Positions 25,001 to 38,509 of a stretch of DNA of 64,000 nucleotides are shown one piece after another. The stretch is from Atopsyche davidsoni. Lineage: Eukaryota; Arthropoda; Insecta; Trichoptera; Hydrobiosidae. Position 1 is the first letter of the stretch. Each line of letters starts with the position of its first letter. The notes below the pieces were generated by a model. The model did not search any database. It was not told the DNA's origin and saw only the letters and a program-made list of their open reading frames with translations. Where the stretch lies: contig JAILWY010000007.1 of assembly GCA_022113835.1 (NCBI GenBank), positions 3,601,001 to 3,665,000 on the forward strand, given 5' to 3'. The position numbers were made by a program, and so were the translations under genes.

Positions 25001-28000
25001 TTTACGTCTTTGAATTCGCAGAATGTAAATTCGCACAGCCGCCCTAAGAACTGATGTAATTGAACTGACGTCTATTTTGATTGTATTTTAAATAAAATAT
25101 AACTTTGAGAATTTCGATACTGTGCCAACTTTTATCTGAAATTGTCAGTATTACTTTGTTTCTGAATAAAATAAGCTTTTATAAGGTATTTAAAAAAAAG
25201 CTCTCAGTACATGTTTTAAATGTAAATTTTTATGTTTTGAGTTTTTTATCAAGTCTTGTACAAAGTTTATTAATGTATTTATTTACTATTAGTTTATTAA
25301 TGTATCTATTTCAAAATTATTAAAATTGAATCAAATCATAATATTGTTGATATATATATATCCTAACAAAAAATAAAAATGGTGTAGCAATAGACATATC
25401 ATATTTGTATGCGACCTTATCCACTTTTTATATGATTTCGTAATATATTTTATCCGAAGTACCCAAATTACAACAAATAAATCTAATAAATTCAGTGTCA
25501 TCTCGCCTCTGCCGTTTTTTCCCTGCAGACCGGAAGGGGTGACAATCCAGCCGAGCCTTATCATCCCCTAAGGCCGGGAAGCCTCGGAGGTATCAGGGTA
25601 TCAGATGGGCGAGGTGTTGAGTCTACTAAATCCTAAATCGCATCCCTATATTAGACTGTATACACCTACCCTCAGTACAGCCTCAGCTCTTCCGAAACCG
25701 GAAACACCCTGTAGATATTTAATTTGACTAGTAAAATGTTTTCAAATTGTTAATATTCAATATTTACGCATTTTTTTTAGTGAATTAATAACTTAAAAAC
25801 AAATTGTTTTCACAACAAACCTGCGTGGGTTAAAAATACGGATTTATAAATATACTCGTAGGTTTTGGCAGCCGTTGTTTTGATTTTATTTCTTGGGTGT
25901 TGAGCTTTCAGTCCTCTGATGATTCGGTCCTCGACCTGGGGCCATCGTCAAGGATTATAAAATCCCAGTACGGGGCCCGAATCAACATACTTGCAAAGTA
26001 TTTGTTATGAATCATTAGTAAACGAACTAAATAAATATAGTCTCGTAACATTCATTTTAAAGGGTTTGTAAATTTTGCTCTGGCTGCGTGTATTTTTTGG
26101 TATACTCTCCTCCAACGTAATATTCCTTTAATATGTCATAAAACATACCAATATACGAAAACGAAACGTACGCTCGCCCTAACAGGATTTGGAGGTCCTT
26201 TATGCATGAAATCCCGACTAAGCCCTGATCCCCCGGCATTACGACTTTACACATATTATTTTAGTCACTCTAGTGTAAGTAATCACGTTATATTACATAC
26301 ATATTATAAAGTTCACTTTGTTATATATATATATATACACGTATCCCCCTAAACATCTCATTATACCGGAGCTTTCGCGTCTGTGCTTCTGCACGCATAC
26401 AACGGAGCTCTCCTCGGGAGCGGTTTGTGGTAATCTTTAAAATGGTTCCGATATCAGAATTCTGTCTCTACCGTGGTTTATACGCAAATGTACTCAGCGA
26501 TAATATGATACGTTTTTGGCAGCTTAGGAAAATTGCTGAAAAATGTAAAAAAATATATTTTTCCTATTCAATACTTTGTTTAAAGAATTCATTGGGAACT
26601 TTGACATTATCCAATCAGATACTTCTTCGTTGCATTTACAACCGATACATTTGTTCTAATATGTATTAATATGCAATAAGTTTGATAAATATGTAGTTTA
26701 GCTGTTTAGCTGAATATGTAGGACAGGTTCTCGAAAACAACCCCCCAAGTCCTGACGTTAATTGATTTACACAAAATGACGAGAAAAAATAAGCTATAAA
26801 TTGGTAGTATTTTGTCTTTGCTTAGTGAGTCATTACTGAGTAAAATAACAAATTCCAGCCTCCAGTTTTCTTTTCTTATAACTTTTTTTATAAAGGTAGA
26901 AAATTTGAATGAATATTTAAAATGTAATGAACCCAAAAGATATCCCTGGGGTGTCTGAAACCTCGAACAAACGCTATCGTCCACGCTGAAATACCGTGTA
27001 TTTCTACACAATGACTCTGTAATAACTTCTGTTCCCAATTCGACATACCTTTTAGAGCCAAGACCGAATTTCCCCTTCGTTCTAAATACTCACCACCCTC
27101 TCAATACGAAGGCAGTTTTATATACGGATCATATTTGTATATTTAAATATTTTCAGGGGGAAAAAACGAAAAAACGAAAAAACACTCCGAGATACACAAA
27201 AATGACTTATGAGCAAAATGAGTTTATAATGTTCTAATGCGGCAAAGGAAACGGAATCTAGAAGATAAATGCTCGGGTTTTTATAAGAATGTGTATATCT
27301 ATTAAAAAGCACCTCTGTTATTCTGCTTTGGGTACTTGGTAATGCGTTTGATCTTGTTTTTTGTATTCTTTGAGGTAAATTTTGTAAGAAAATCAATATT
27401 ATTATTTATATAGCTTTATTAATATTTGTACTTTGAATATTTTTAAATCGCTCGGAACTATTTTGTACAACGTCGGTAGAAGTTAAGTTTTTTTTTCCTG
27501 TTTTGATGAAGTTGCGGATATTAACAATTAATGGCTTCTTATTGAAAAAACCGAGAATCTTAACAACAGGTTTGTCTATGAATCCACATAATAATATGTA
27601 ATTTTGAATTCATCTCCCGGGGATAATCAAATAAAGTTTCTCATTCAGGATATTTTAAATATACTTGATGTCAATCACATAATAAAATGATTTTAACCAG
27701 ATTATTCTTCGAGGTTTCAGCGGCAAGTAATTTAAGTTGAACAAAAGTTATTTCAACTTCGGAGCCTCCCTCCCCTGTAGGCTTTCCAACTTCAAGAATT
27801 TCTGCCTTCGCATTGTACGAGTACACCCTCGTAATATAGAGCATTAATTATTCAATAGTACGAGTGTATTGGACCGATATAGTTTATAACACTATACATT
27901 TTGTGATTTTTGAATACCTGAGTAAATAAGTAAGTTGATTTAGCGTATGCTTAATGTCAGCAGATTATACTGAGCGTTGCAACATACAAAATGCAATAGT

Positions 28001-28200
28001 GTATGAATGCAGCAGGGAAGAATTTACTTTCGGTAAAATAATGAAGAAATTCACAATCGACTCTAGGAGAGAGCGACTGAAACATTGAGTGCTTGAATAT
28101 CGAGACATTAGAATTTCATTTTTGGAATTTAATTGAATTTCAAAGTGTTTAAAATTAGTGCATTGAGAAGGAACATCAGAATGAGACTGTGAGGGTGGGA
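16051..28200. other. long non-coding stretch with GC-rich islets
   Basis: No gene could be supported. GC-richer islets stand out near 16600-16850, 17745-18130, 18650-18780, 22290-22420, 23150-23390 and 25490-25700. Several carry open frames on both strands at once, as expected of GC-rich non-coding DNA. A frame at 23824 with an ATG runs 54 codons into a consensus GTAAGT at 23986 in phase 0, but nothing else supports it. Short runs of the TTAGG type near 18234 are too short to be telomeric. Confidence 0.5.
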
Positions 28201-28240
28201 GTGTGAATGCTGAAGGGGACAAGAGACGCCCCCTGCCAGC

Positions 28241-29350
28241 ATGCTGGCCTGCGTGTGTCAGCCGGCGGAGACGCGCCTTTATGGGGGAGGGCGCGCGGCC
28301 GCCCTGGGCCCCCTGGGCGCGCGCCGCCCTTTGCTGCGCCCTCGCGCCCAGCGCTGCCGCCCGCCCAAGCCTCCTCCCCGCCCAGCCCTCTCCTCCACCA
28401 CCAGCGACGACGCCCGCTCCTCGCCCGCCAACCAGCGCTCGCCCAAGAACCTCCTCAGCCTCAGAAAGATCGAAGAGCGCACCAAAACCACCAAGATCTC
28501 CTCAGTCAGCACCAGCGAAGCCAGCCCCAAATACAACACCGACCCGGATCCTCGTTCCAAAATCATACCCAACAGTACTCTTAAACGCGGCAACCAAGAA
28601 AAATTACTAAAAACCAACACAGCAGTCGATGATCATAACGACGAATCCTTGATAAACCACACGAACGTACTAATAGACAACGCAAAATCGCCTTGCGTCA
28701 GAAATCGAGAGATCTTACTGGAGAACTTTATAAATACAGACGTCGGCACAAATCAGCAGTGTTGGACAGCGAAGGATAATCATAGGAAGACATTATATAT
28801 TAGAAATCAAGAACAGCTTGAATCTGAAGAGGATGACCAGTTTCATAGTAAACAGGATAGCAACATAAGAAGTTTCTGCTTGGGCAATCGGGAAAAACTG
28901 CTCAAAACCAATATGAACAGTGATCGTGCTAATGATTCAAAAGACGTGTTAGATGCGCCGAGCAGCAAGGTGACAAAAAACCACAGTGCAGGCAATCGGG
29001 ACAAGCTACCGAAAAGTGGCCATAGAGAAACTGTTAAACTAAAAGTTGGTAAAGTTGATTGTAAACAAAAACTCTTAAAGTGTAATACGAATAGAGACGG
29101 AGTCATCAAGTGTTCAAGTGACGAGGCGGGAGATTACAGCGGGGTCGTCACCATCGCAGATAACGACGGCAAGATCTACTGTGTGGACAACCTGGTGCTG
29201 GTGGGGGAGGATGTTCTGGGGAGGGTGGGCGAAGACAGCGCAGAGGAGCGATCGAAACAGTGGCCTTCATTTCCCAAGAGGAAAGATAGATTAACGGTTA
29301 AGGATGAGACTGAAGGTGCGGAGAGACCTGACGGGACCAAAGCTAGCGAG
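28241..29350 (+). CDS. large 5' or alternative exon, probably of the ASPP-family gene
   Basis: A 370-codon frame ends exactly in phase 0 at GAG|GTAAAC, matching the phase-0 start of the coiled-coil exon at 58829. The first ~50 residues are rich in Arg, Pro, Ala and Gly and are encoded by very GC-rich DNA. The rest is polar and low in hydrophobics, with no recognised domain. A motif like GNREKLLKTN recurs near residues 117-126, 154-163, 188-193, 215-224, 251-257 and 275-282. Residues 297-330 (GDYSGVVTIADNDGKIYCVD and on) are the most hydrophobic, possibly ordered, part. The ATG has A at -3, and an in-frame stop lies at 28211. Acceptor-like CAGs at 28237-28239 and 28259-28261 mean it could instead be an internal exon starting at 28240 or 28262. 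Coding status is well supported by length and codon composition. Membership of the ASPP gene is inferred from strand, phase and the absence of other exons between. Confidence 0.6.
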
Positions 29351-31994
29351 GTAAACACTACTATATTCATTTTAGTTAATGTAGCATGTTATGTTTTATA
29401 GAACCTAGAGTAGCTGACAGTGAATTCAGTATCTTTAAATTTAATGACAGATTAAATTTCCTGTATTCAACAAGTCAAATGCCGAAGACTGAAGTCGAGC
29501 ATGGTCGCAGTCGCTGCTGAAGGCTTTACTGCTTGCCCATAATCTTAAAAAGATGTGTGATTTTATTGGTTATATCAATGAAAACATTGTAAAAAAAAAC
29601 ATTTTTTAACATTATAAATAATTTTGAAAGCAATTGAAAAAGGTTTTCTTTAGTTTTAAAATTAACACTACATAAATAGAAAGTTTTGTATATTTATTGC
29701 CCGTGGAATGTTAATGTTAAATTTATGCTTTTGTAGTATTTATTACGTTAAAATTCAAGTTGAGTTTGTAGTATTATCTTTAAATTTCATTGTGTCTAGT
29801 TGTTATAAATGTCGTATGTAATTCTCAGTCAGTCTGCACTTTAAACCCAGGCTTAAAACCGCTGCCGGAAATTTCTGCCGAGAATTTCAAATGAAATTCA
29901 CTTTACCTCATCCCCTGCTGAGTTTTATTTATTTGATATACCGCATGTTTCGGCTAAGTCATTTTTATACCTTTATAATAATATATATTATATATATTTT
30001 ATTATAATATGTCTTATGGGTGATTATGTTAATACTTTTATTTTTGCTGGCAATTAAATAAATATTTAATAAACGCTGTCACAAAAAATATTTTTTTTTT
30101 AGAAAAGCCTGATAGGCTGCTTGTAGAATATGTATTATATCAATATTGTTTTTTACATAAATATTAAACAATAATAATATCCTGAACAAAATACCAAGTT
30201 TCATCCCTTCGTATAACATAAGCAGATATGTGTCATCCGTTTATTAAAATCTTCATCCGTGTTTTTTATTTTCTTAAAAAACGCCACAGCGTACAAATCC
30301 CCTTTTATTCGCTTGTTCTATTGACGTTCATATCATTCTTGCATTATCGGCGCATCGCATTTTTCATTTAGTCAGAATGAATATTCCCTGTCAGGGGGCG
30401 AGCTCTGCGTATTCGAATATTTTTTTACACATGCAAGATATTTATTCTTATGTACCCTCGTAGCATTTGCATGAATAACCCATAGGATAAATCGGAATTG
30501 AACGATTCGCCTCACTCGACTCGGCGCTGTCGTTTCGGCGCCAAAAATAATTTCAAAACTTTTAATTGCTCAAAAAATAATAATTTCTGTTCATGTCAGT
30601 GCATACAACCGCCGTAGATTTCAGGATTCAACACAGAGCTTTTGTTTCACAAAAAATCATTCACAATAGCAGGTTCAAGTGAATAAAGCATCGACAACAT
30701 CGCAAACAGCTTTTTCAGGCTTGCTTGCTAAACCGGGAAATAAAAATGCGCCATTGTCATTTAGTTAAGTTCTGGCGGACCCGCTTTTGTGAACGACTCT
30801 GCATGGGGTGGCGAAACTTGAAGAGGGGTTGGTTTAACGCCAAATCACCCCCTAGCGAGAAAAGTGGGGGGGGGGGGAGGTATCGACTCTCCATATTGGA
30901 ATTCTGAGCATCCCGGCCGGGAGTATTTTTTTGTCAACATTTGACATTTAAATGGGAAACTCGGTGTTTTCTGGTGTAATATTTGTTGATGTTTTCAATA
31001 TGCCGCTTATTTGATTGCTTTTTTTGCTTTTTGTTTCTCTCCTTTCCGCCGAGAAGTATTTTTTTTTTTTATTTTATTGTTCGGAAGTCGCCGCTTTCAG
31101 TAAAATTTTGGACGCTTTCCTTTGAATTTTATTCTATTTTCTCACAGGACAAGTCTTTTAAATTATTAAAATATAAAAATCATTCTCGTTTCGGTCTTAA
31201 TTGAGGGTGTGCCTAAATATTTTTCAGTCTTGTATATTCATCTCACCTATACAAAATATATAACCAATTCATAAACAAGTAAGAATTTATCTCTTAGCCA
31301 TGAACTAGTTTGCAATAGAAAATCTTCATTCAAATTAAAAAAATATATATATATATTATAACTTAGATTATTTTAATTCTATATTAATGTTCCCGTGTTT
31401 TCCTTGAATTTCTGAATACGATAAAAATACTGAACACGCGGATTGAACATCAAAGGGATCCCTAAATGATTACTTCTTATAACTTTTTCTATTCCGATTT
31501 TCTTTATCAATTTTTGGACTCGGGATTCTGTTGCATGGAGTGCTCAATTCATCTCTTATGTATTCATTAATCACTATTATTTCATCTATTATATACTTTC
31601 TTATATGTATATATCTATATTATATACTATTTACATCTATTGTTAGAGAGAAAGTATATGTTATGTTTTCTCTCCCCTGCAACTAGTTGTTACTACAACA
31701 TTGTTTAATAAAAACTCAACCATCATTGATGATTTGTGGAATATAAATCAATTTATCTGAGCTTTCAAACTCCATGTTAATTCTTAAATTAATATTTTAT
31801 TCTTTTTCCTTTTATTTTAGTGATTTTTTGATAATCGTTGTACCTTTTTATGGTTTTCTAATATGTATCTTTAGATATTTCTAGTGATAGAGTTAGAGAT
31901 TATTTTTAATCTAGCCTTATTATGTTTTGGATCTGTGGTCTTGAGTCAAAGATTAAAGTGAGTAAAACTATTTTTTTTTAAATAATTTATTAAT

Positions 31995-32057
31995 AATTTC
32001 ATTGTTTGTTTCAGGTAAGAATGCATTTCCTTCGACTCGTTTCTCGGCAGTCACAAA
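31995..32057 (+). other. candidate recursive-splice site (3' and 5' splice sites juxtaposed)
   Basis: A pyrimidine-rich tract ends TTTGTTTCAG and is followed immediately by GTAAGA at 32015, so a good acceptor abuts a good donor. A second donor, AAA|GTGAGT, lies 43 nt later at 32058. In long insect introns such sites let the intron be removed in steps, with the zero-length or tiny exon discarded. The site lies on the gene's strand, 2.7 kb into the 29.5-kb intron. No RNA evidence is available here. Confidence 0.4.
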
Positions 32058-33406
32058 GTGAGTAGACACTCAAAATTATCGACTTGAAATACGCGGTTGG
32101 GTCATTAACACGGGGTGTTCAAAGTTTAAGGGTTTTAGCCAAACAAAGCCTTTGGGAACAATCGTTAAACATCGGGGATATCCACAGCACCTGCCAGCGA
32201 CACCTTGGACGAGTAATTATACAAAAAACATCTCTTGAGACGATCAGACAAAGGAAAACAGATCCCTGAGGCGGAAACCTTCAGAAATTAACTAAAATTT
32301 ATTCGGAAAACTGCCAACGCAACCTACTTTGTTTGGCCTCGCATAAAAGCGAATTTTAGTAATTTAGTTTTATTTTATCTAAGGTACTTTACTCTACTCA
32401 AAGCAAAAATCTTACAATCATTTTTTTCAAGTCATGTAATTTGTCATTTCAGTAGTTCTTCTTTTATAAGTATCATTTTAAGTTTTTTCATCACTATTGG
32501 CGTAATTAGTTTCAGTACCGGAGTTCCAATACATAATTTTTTTAATCATATTTAATTATTATTCAGACTTATATTTGTATTTCCATCTGTTTTTTTTTAT
32601 AAAAAAATCCGACAAAACTTCTTGGTTTTGGGCATAAAAATTACAAAAAATGAAGATAAACAAACAAGCCGCGGTTGACTCGCTAAAACGATCTTAAATC
32701 CAACGCTAATCTATATTTGATTTTATTAAATCTGATAGCTTATCTCTTGAAACTACTTCAAAACAAAATAATACAGTTTACTCGGGGATTATTCCAAGTA
32801 GGAACGTTTTCATACGAAAATATCGCCGATAGAGTCGTTCGGACGCAAAACCGAACGTGCTTTCGGGGTGGACAAATCGAGGTATAAAACTTTACGAATG
32901 CCTAATAACAGGTTTTATTTTCAGTAAATGTTCAGTATTCGGGGCGATCGATTTATTCCGTGGAACTTTCACGTTTATATCACCAAATTACCCCGCGTAA
33001 TAGTCACGCGACTTACGGCCTTTCATGCGAATTCTAAATCAAAAGACTCGTAAAATAATACATCCAAATATAATCATGCCTTGCGTATTGATCGAAAGAC
33101 TACTATTGACTTTTATTATCGAAACAAAAACCCAGCCTTTGTCATGAATGAATTTCGTTCAGTTTAATATAATTTCTGTTATAAACCTACTTTTATAAAT
33201 TGTGCGGATTGTATACTAATAATAGCCAAAAATTTGGATGACATTTCCTGTTTATACGCATGAAATTAACGTTTTAGATTATGCTTGTTTTGCTTTTAAT
33301 AATATAAAATAATCTGTAACAAAATTTACGTTTGAGATTAATTATTATTTATTTGAAAATAATACGGTCAACATATTTTTGATAGTGAATCGATTTTTCT
33401 TTAGAC

Positions 33407-33824
33407 CAGTGGTTCCCAAACTCTTTTGGCCCACGGACCCCTTTTCATAGTCAAAACTTTCCCACGGACCCTGGGTGAAAAACTACATAAATGCATATTA
33501 GAACAATTTAAATTCGATGTCTTGAGTGATAAAAATGTAATATAAATCAAACAAAATATAAATATGCAAACAAATCTTCATCTCTCGTTATTACTTGTAT
33601 TTTATGCACCTGTCTATATTTATATTTTACTTAGGACGTAAAAATCGCTCATAATGTATTCATTGTTATTTATTTTAACTTCCATATTTAACTTCATTTT
33701 TAACAATTTTTTTATTTTATATTAAATCTTGCGCGGACCCCCTGACGTTGTTCAGGGAGCCCCATATCGATTTCAATTTTCTAAGGACCACTTGAATCTG
33801 GGTTCACCACTTTGGGAACCACTG
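33407..33824. mobile_element. hAT-type MITE, copy 1
   Basis: Terminal inverted repeats CAGTGGTTCCCAAA and TTTGGGAACCACTG are flanked by 8-bp near-identical duplications, CTTTAGAC (33399-33406) and CTTTAAAC (33825-33832). Subterminal 'CCCACGGACCCC' motifs face each other. An 8-bp target duplication with CAGTG ends is diagnostic of hAT elements. It is 418 bp long and non-coding. It shares internal sequence, including TATTTTATGCACCTGTCTAT, with the copy at 58246-58651. Confidence 0.85.
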
Positions 33825-36800
33825 CTTTAAACAATAAGCTGTAGAACGCTATATTTATTGTTAAGAGAATTTAAAAAAAATCTTTTTTTTTATTATTCAT
33901 AAAACGAGAGATTAATTTCTCCGAGTGTATTAAAAATAATTTTTAGTAAAGCGTGACAGCTTCCGGCGCGCCTGCCCGAGTCGCCAGAGTATCACCTGCA
34001 GCGTCCCAATTAGCGGAGATCCTTGCACCCCTAATGAGGCTCCCTTTGTGCTTGACAGCCCGGCAGCATCACACCTTAGGGTCGTGCATTATGCGCGCAG
34101 GTAGGCTAGACGACTGGGCCGCAGCCTCACGACCTCTCCCCAATTAGTTTCTTTCCGGTTTTAAAACTACCCACTACAAATGAGGATCAGAATCACACGC
34201 GAAGACATGAACTGTAAGATTTCCGTAACGTTTCCATGATTTTTTTTTTAAATATCTTATTAGCATTAATCAAATAAAAGAAGAATACTTCATTTCTGAG
34301 AAAAATATATTATTTTCGGAAATTCAAAAAATACAAATTTTCGGAATAATTTTGATTATTCATTTAATAAAATGAAAGTCTTTTCGATGAATCAAAAATA
34401 GACTGAATAATTTATGTACGATCATTAGCTCATTACATGAAAATAGAAAAATATATTGAGATTTTTTTGTTTCGTATAAGTACGTGTTTTAATGAAGATT
34501 CTGAGAAAAAAATCTATAAATAATAATAAACTACTTAATTTTTTCATGCTTATAAACTTTTAAAGATTTATGCTATTCACGTTTGTTTATCACTTACTAT
34601 TTTACAAGCATCAAATTTTTTTTTTTTTTGAAGATGCCAAAGCTAAAGCGATATCCTTACACATATAAATGCCTATTAGTTTTTCAATAAATGTTATACC
34701 AACGATATTTTTATTACTATGCAGCTGTTTCAAATAAATACTTTTTTTTTTACTCATTCAAGTATTAGAATGTAAATGCGTATCCTAGCGTAAAAAAAGC
34801 ATCTTATATCAATTTGTGATAACATAAAACGATTGACATTTTTGTCGTAGAACCTCATCGGATGCTGCTTTAAATTATGTAAAGTTATTCAACTTTTGTC
34901 ACTCCGCAGCCAATGAAACAATACACAAGCAAACAGCCTTCACTTCCGCCACCGGATATTGAACGCAACCCCTGCCGGTTGAATCCGTGCGAAATTGTCT
35001 GTCTTTACTGCTTATGGAAATGAGTATTGCGACACTGATAATAAAAAAGAAGTTTCCTATATAGACGCGAAAATCATTTTCCTTATAGTGACACTTGCCC
35101 TGAAATTCTTTGTTCCCATATTGAACGCATAAATATAGGTAACATGCTGTGAACAAACCGTCTGTATTTTCTGTTTCCTTTTAGAATTTTTTTTGTTGCT
35201 TCCTTTCTTATTACTGTATCATTTTTTTTCGTCTTTTGTGTAGCATTCATGGTTTTTTTTTTATAAAATTTTTTGTATGGAACTTATCTTTGTAACTTCA
35301 GGTTAAATTTTCTGCACAGTTATTTGAACTTTTTTCTTTTTTACTCTCAATTAAGTCATCTGATATAACAAGCATACATTGTTGTATACTTTACACAAGT
35401 CGCATTTTTTAAATATTTTTACAAACCCATTTTTGTATATACTGCATTATATCTTTTAATTTTAATTGAGTATTTATGCCACGTAGCAATATATATGGGA
35501 AAACCAAAGACTTTTATATTAAAAAATTATGTACGGCTTCTGATTATCTTTAATTAAAACTACATAATACATAATCAGCTTGAAGAGAGGTTCATTTAAT
35601 AGCACAATGAAGTAGAAGAACAGCGGCTGGGACCAAGTTTGATTCGGAGGCATTAAGTTTCATGGTATTGTATGCAAGTTACTTTTCATCAAAGGTTACC
35701 AAGGAGAAGTTTTCTATTGCATAACAAAGTAGTTCTGTTATTTTGACTGTCTGAGTTGAAATTAATACAATGGAAGCATAAGCTTCACGATATCGCTTAT
35801 AAATCATTTTTATTATTATTTAATCTTATAGCATTATAGACAATGTCCCAAGATATATAGAAAAAAAAAACAATAAGTTAATCAATTAAGTTTGATATTA
35901 TATATATATATTTTTTCTTGATTGGATTTTTTAGATGCATTCTAAACATGGAAAAAATATTTTTTAAAGATTTTTTTTGTGGTTCCATGTCTGTACTGTG
36001 TAGTTAAAGCATATAAATAAAATATACTTTTGTTAAAGTTTTGACGGCTATCCGCATAGTTTTTACATATTTTCTTCTTGGTCGGTTTAAAAGTCGGTGG
36101 TCGACTTTACTTCAGGTTTTACACAACTTCTAAGGTTGTCTAACTTTCACCCTGAAAGAGGTACAAAGCCCTTCATACTGTTCAAAAGCAGCAAAGACCG
36201 TCGGCAGCCACCCCATGCTTCCACCTCAGCACCCCCTGTTTTAAAATTACTAATGCTAAAATAATAACTCTACTCGAAGATAATACTCGACACTCGGAAG
36301 TACCGCGCTGTATATACTGCTTGCTTTTTCGTACAATACCCACTTAATTACACAATAATAATTACAATTATTCTTATGGAAATTCCGTTTGGGATGTGGT
36401 GGTTTCGCCGCCGTTTATATTTCAACCTCGATCGATACAATAAGTTGGTGAATTCATTAAATGTTGCCACTCCAAAATAAACAACGCTCCGCGGATATTA
36501 TAATTTTATGGTAATCGAAATTTCATATTACAATAATATTAATTGATTTGCATTGTTTCCCACTTTTTCGTTTGTACTACTAAATTTCTTTTCAAATTAG
36601 CATAAGTCTGATTTAAATTATGAAGATAACCGTTCGATCATATTTCGTTATATACTAACAAAAAAATGTATAAAATAAAATTTAATACCACCTAGTTAAG
36701 CACGTTTTTAAATTGTATATGAATTGCTATTAAACCCTCAAATTTTAACATTTTCTTTCTTTTCGCCTAGCCTTGCTAAGCTTTGAAATGAACCTTGATA

Positions 36801-38509
36801 TTTGTAAATGTTGTGACATTTGCACCTGAGAAGGCTCTCTGGGCTGGGTTTCTATCGTGCCTTTTGCGCTACCTTCTGACATGCCAAATGCTAATTTACT
36901 ACGACCACTCGGCCCGCCCGGCTCGTCGCCCTGAATATATTAAAGTTATGCCTACCTCAAGGCCGCCCACTATTATTGCTGAAAATATGGATTTTTTAAC
37001 GAGCCCTGCCACGTCACGTGCACATTGACATTTAAAACTACCCCCGTTTGTGTGAAACTTCTTTCACTGAAGTATCGTTTCAGCTGACGGTGATGTCGTA
37101 TTTAATTTCAGCGTTAAATATAAGGAATCAAAAACATAGGATTTTGACGTTATTGTCATGGGGTTAAGCTGCTTCAAGTTTTCGGTACTCCATTGTCAAT
37201 TACTAATCACAATAATATCATCTACTGGTAATTGAAAAGGAATTCCTATACGCTGGTTACATCTGATTTTAAGAATAAGATACGATTTGTGGTGTGGAGT
37301 CAGCATACCAATATATTTTTAAAAGAAGATATGGTTTGAAGAATAAGTTATTAAGAAGGTAGCCATAGAAATGTAGTTACAAATTTTTGTTGTTTCTGAA
37401 AAAAATATCAGAACCAATCGGTAAGGCCACGTGCCTTCAAATGTATGTCTTTTTGGTTAAGCTTCTAATATATATATATATTTTTTTTTATTACCAATTA
37501 CTCAACTCTATATCAGATACCTGGGTCATACTGAAATTTTTATTTATTTTAAACAAATACAGAATTTTTTTTTTTACGATAGAAATTACTGAATGAGTTT
37601 TTTTTGAAACAATAATAGCATATGCAAAAAATTATAATTACTTCCGAAGAGTAATTTTAACGGAGTAGTTTTCTATTAAAAATAATTTCTTTACAAATCT
37701 AAAATAATACATCAAATTAATGAAATAAAAAAACGACTGTATCTTTGTAAATATCAAAATATTAGGCATTTTGTGTTTTATAAAAAAACTAAATATATAT
37801 ATTACTTAATTTCAATTATTTTCGCGATAGTCAATTTATTTTTTTTGTAGTAAACTTTTTTGATTGCACATTTTTCAATCAAATCATTCAACACCGTAGA
37901 CTTGCAGTATTCTTACATGCCAAAGACTTAAATGAAGTTATTGGAAAATAAAATTATAAAATGAATTTTAAAAGCGTTTTTAATTTTAAGATGTGTGAAT
38001 TTTCTGAAGGAAACCTATTTCAGTCTGCCCTTCAGAGTTCCTTCGCATCTGCTCCAATTTGCTAATTCTTCCAGCATACACGTGAAGTTGTATTATCGGC
38101 AAAATCGATACTCTTCAACTCTTCAAGAGGAAATACTCTGCCTTAAGTAACTGCATTGTCACACCTTGAACCCTACAAGGGCATCGCCGCATGAAGTTCT
38201 ATTGCAAACCCTGGTTACTGAATGACCCTAATAGTATAACTTATACGTATATAATTTAAATTTTTCAATAAGTTGTTATAATTACGCTATAGGCTCTCCA
38301 CACAGTGTGCACATTGCGATGAGTATTATTATCCCCTTCGATTGCAATGCGGAGTAAAGATCAGTTTTTTTTATCGGTATATTTATTTATTGCGCCAACG
38401 AAATGAAATTCAATAGATCGGTAAATAAATATTATTTAGTTGATCTCGATCTGTGCTCGGTTGGTCGAGCACCCACCCCTTGGCCGGCCAACCCTCATCC
38501 CCCTGACAG

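Noticed and set aside
26706..27038. 110-codon minus-strand frame
   Set aside because: Composition is AT-driven (Phe, Leu, Ser, Lys) with no motif; length is within chance for this window.
28203..28620. Frames of 113-135 codons on both strands over the start of the large exon
   Set aside because: They are shadows of the GC-rich first part of the 28241 frame; only that frame extends to a phase-compatible donor.
38453..38472. Perfect 7-bp hairpin GTGCTCG/CGAGCAC
   Set aside because: An isolated short stem in a GC-rich patch is expected by chance.
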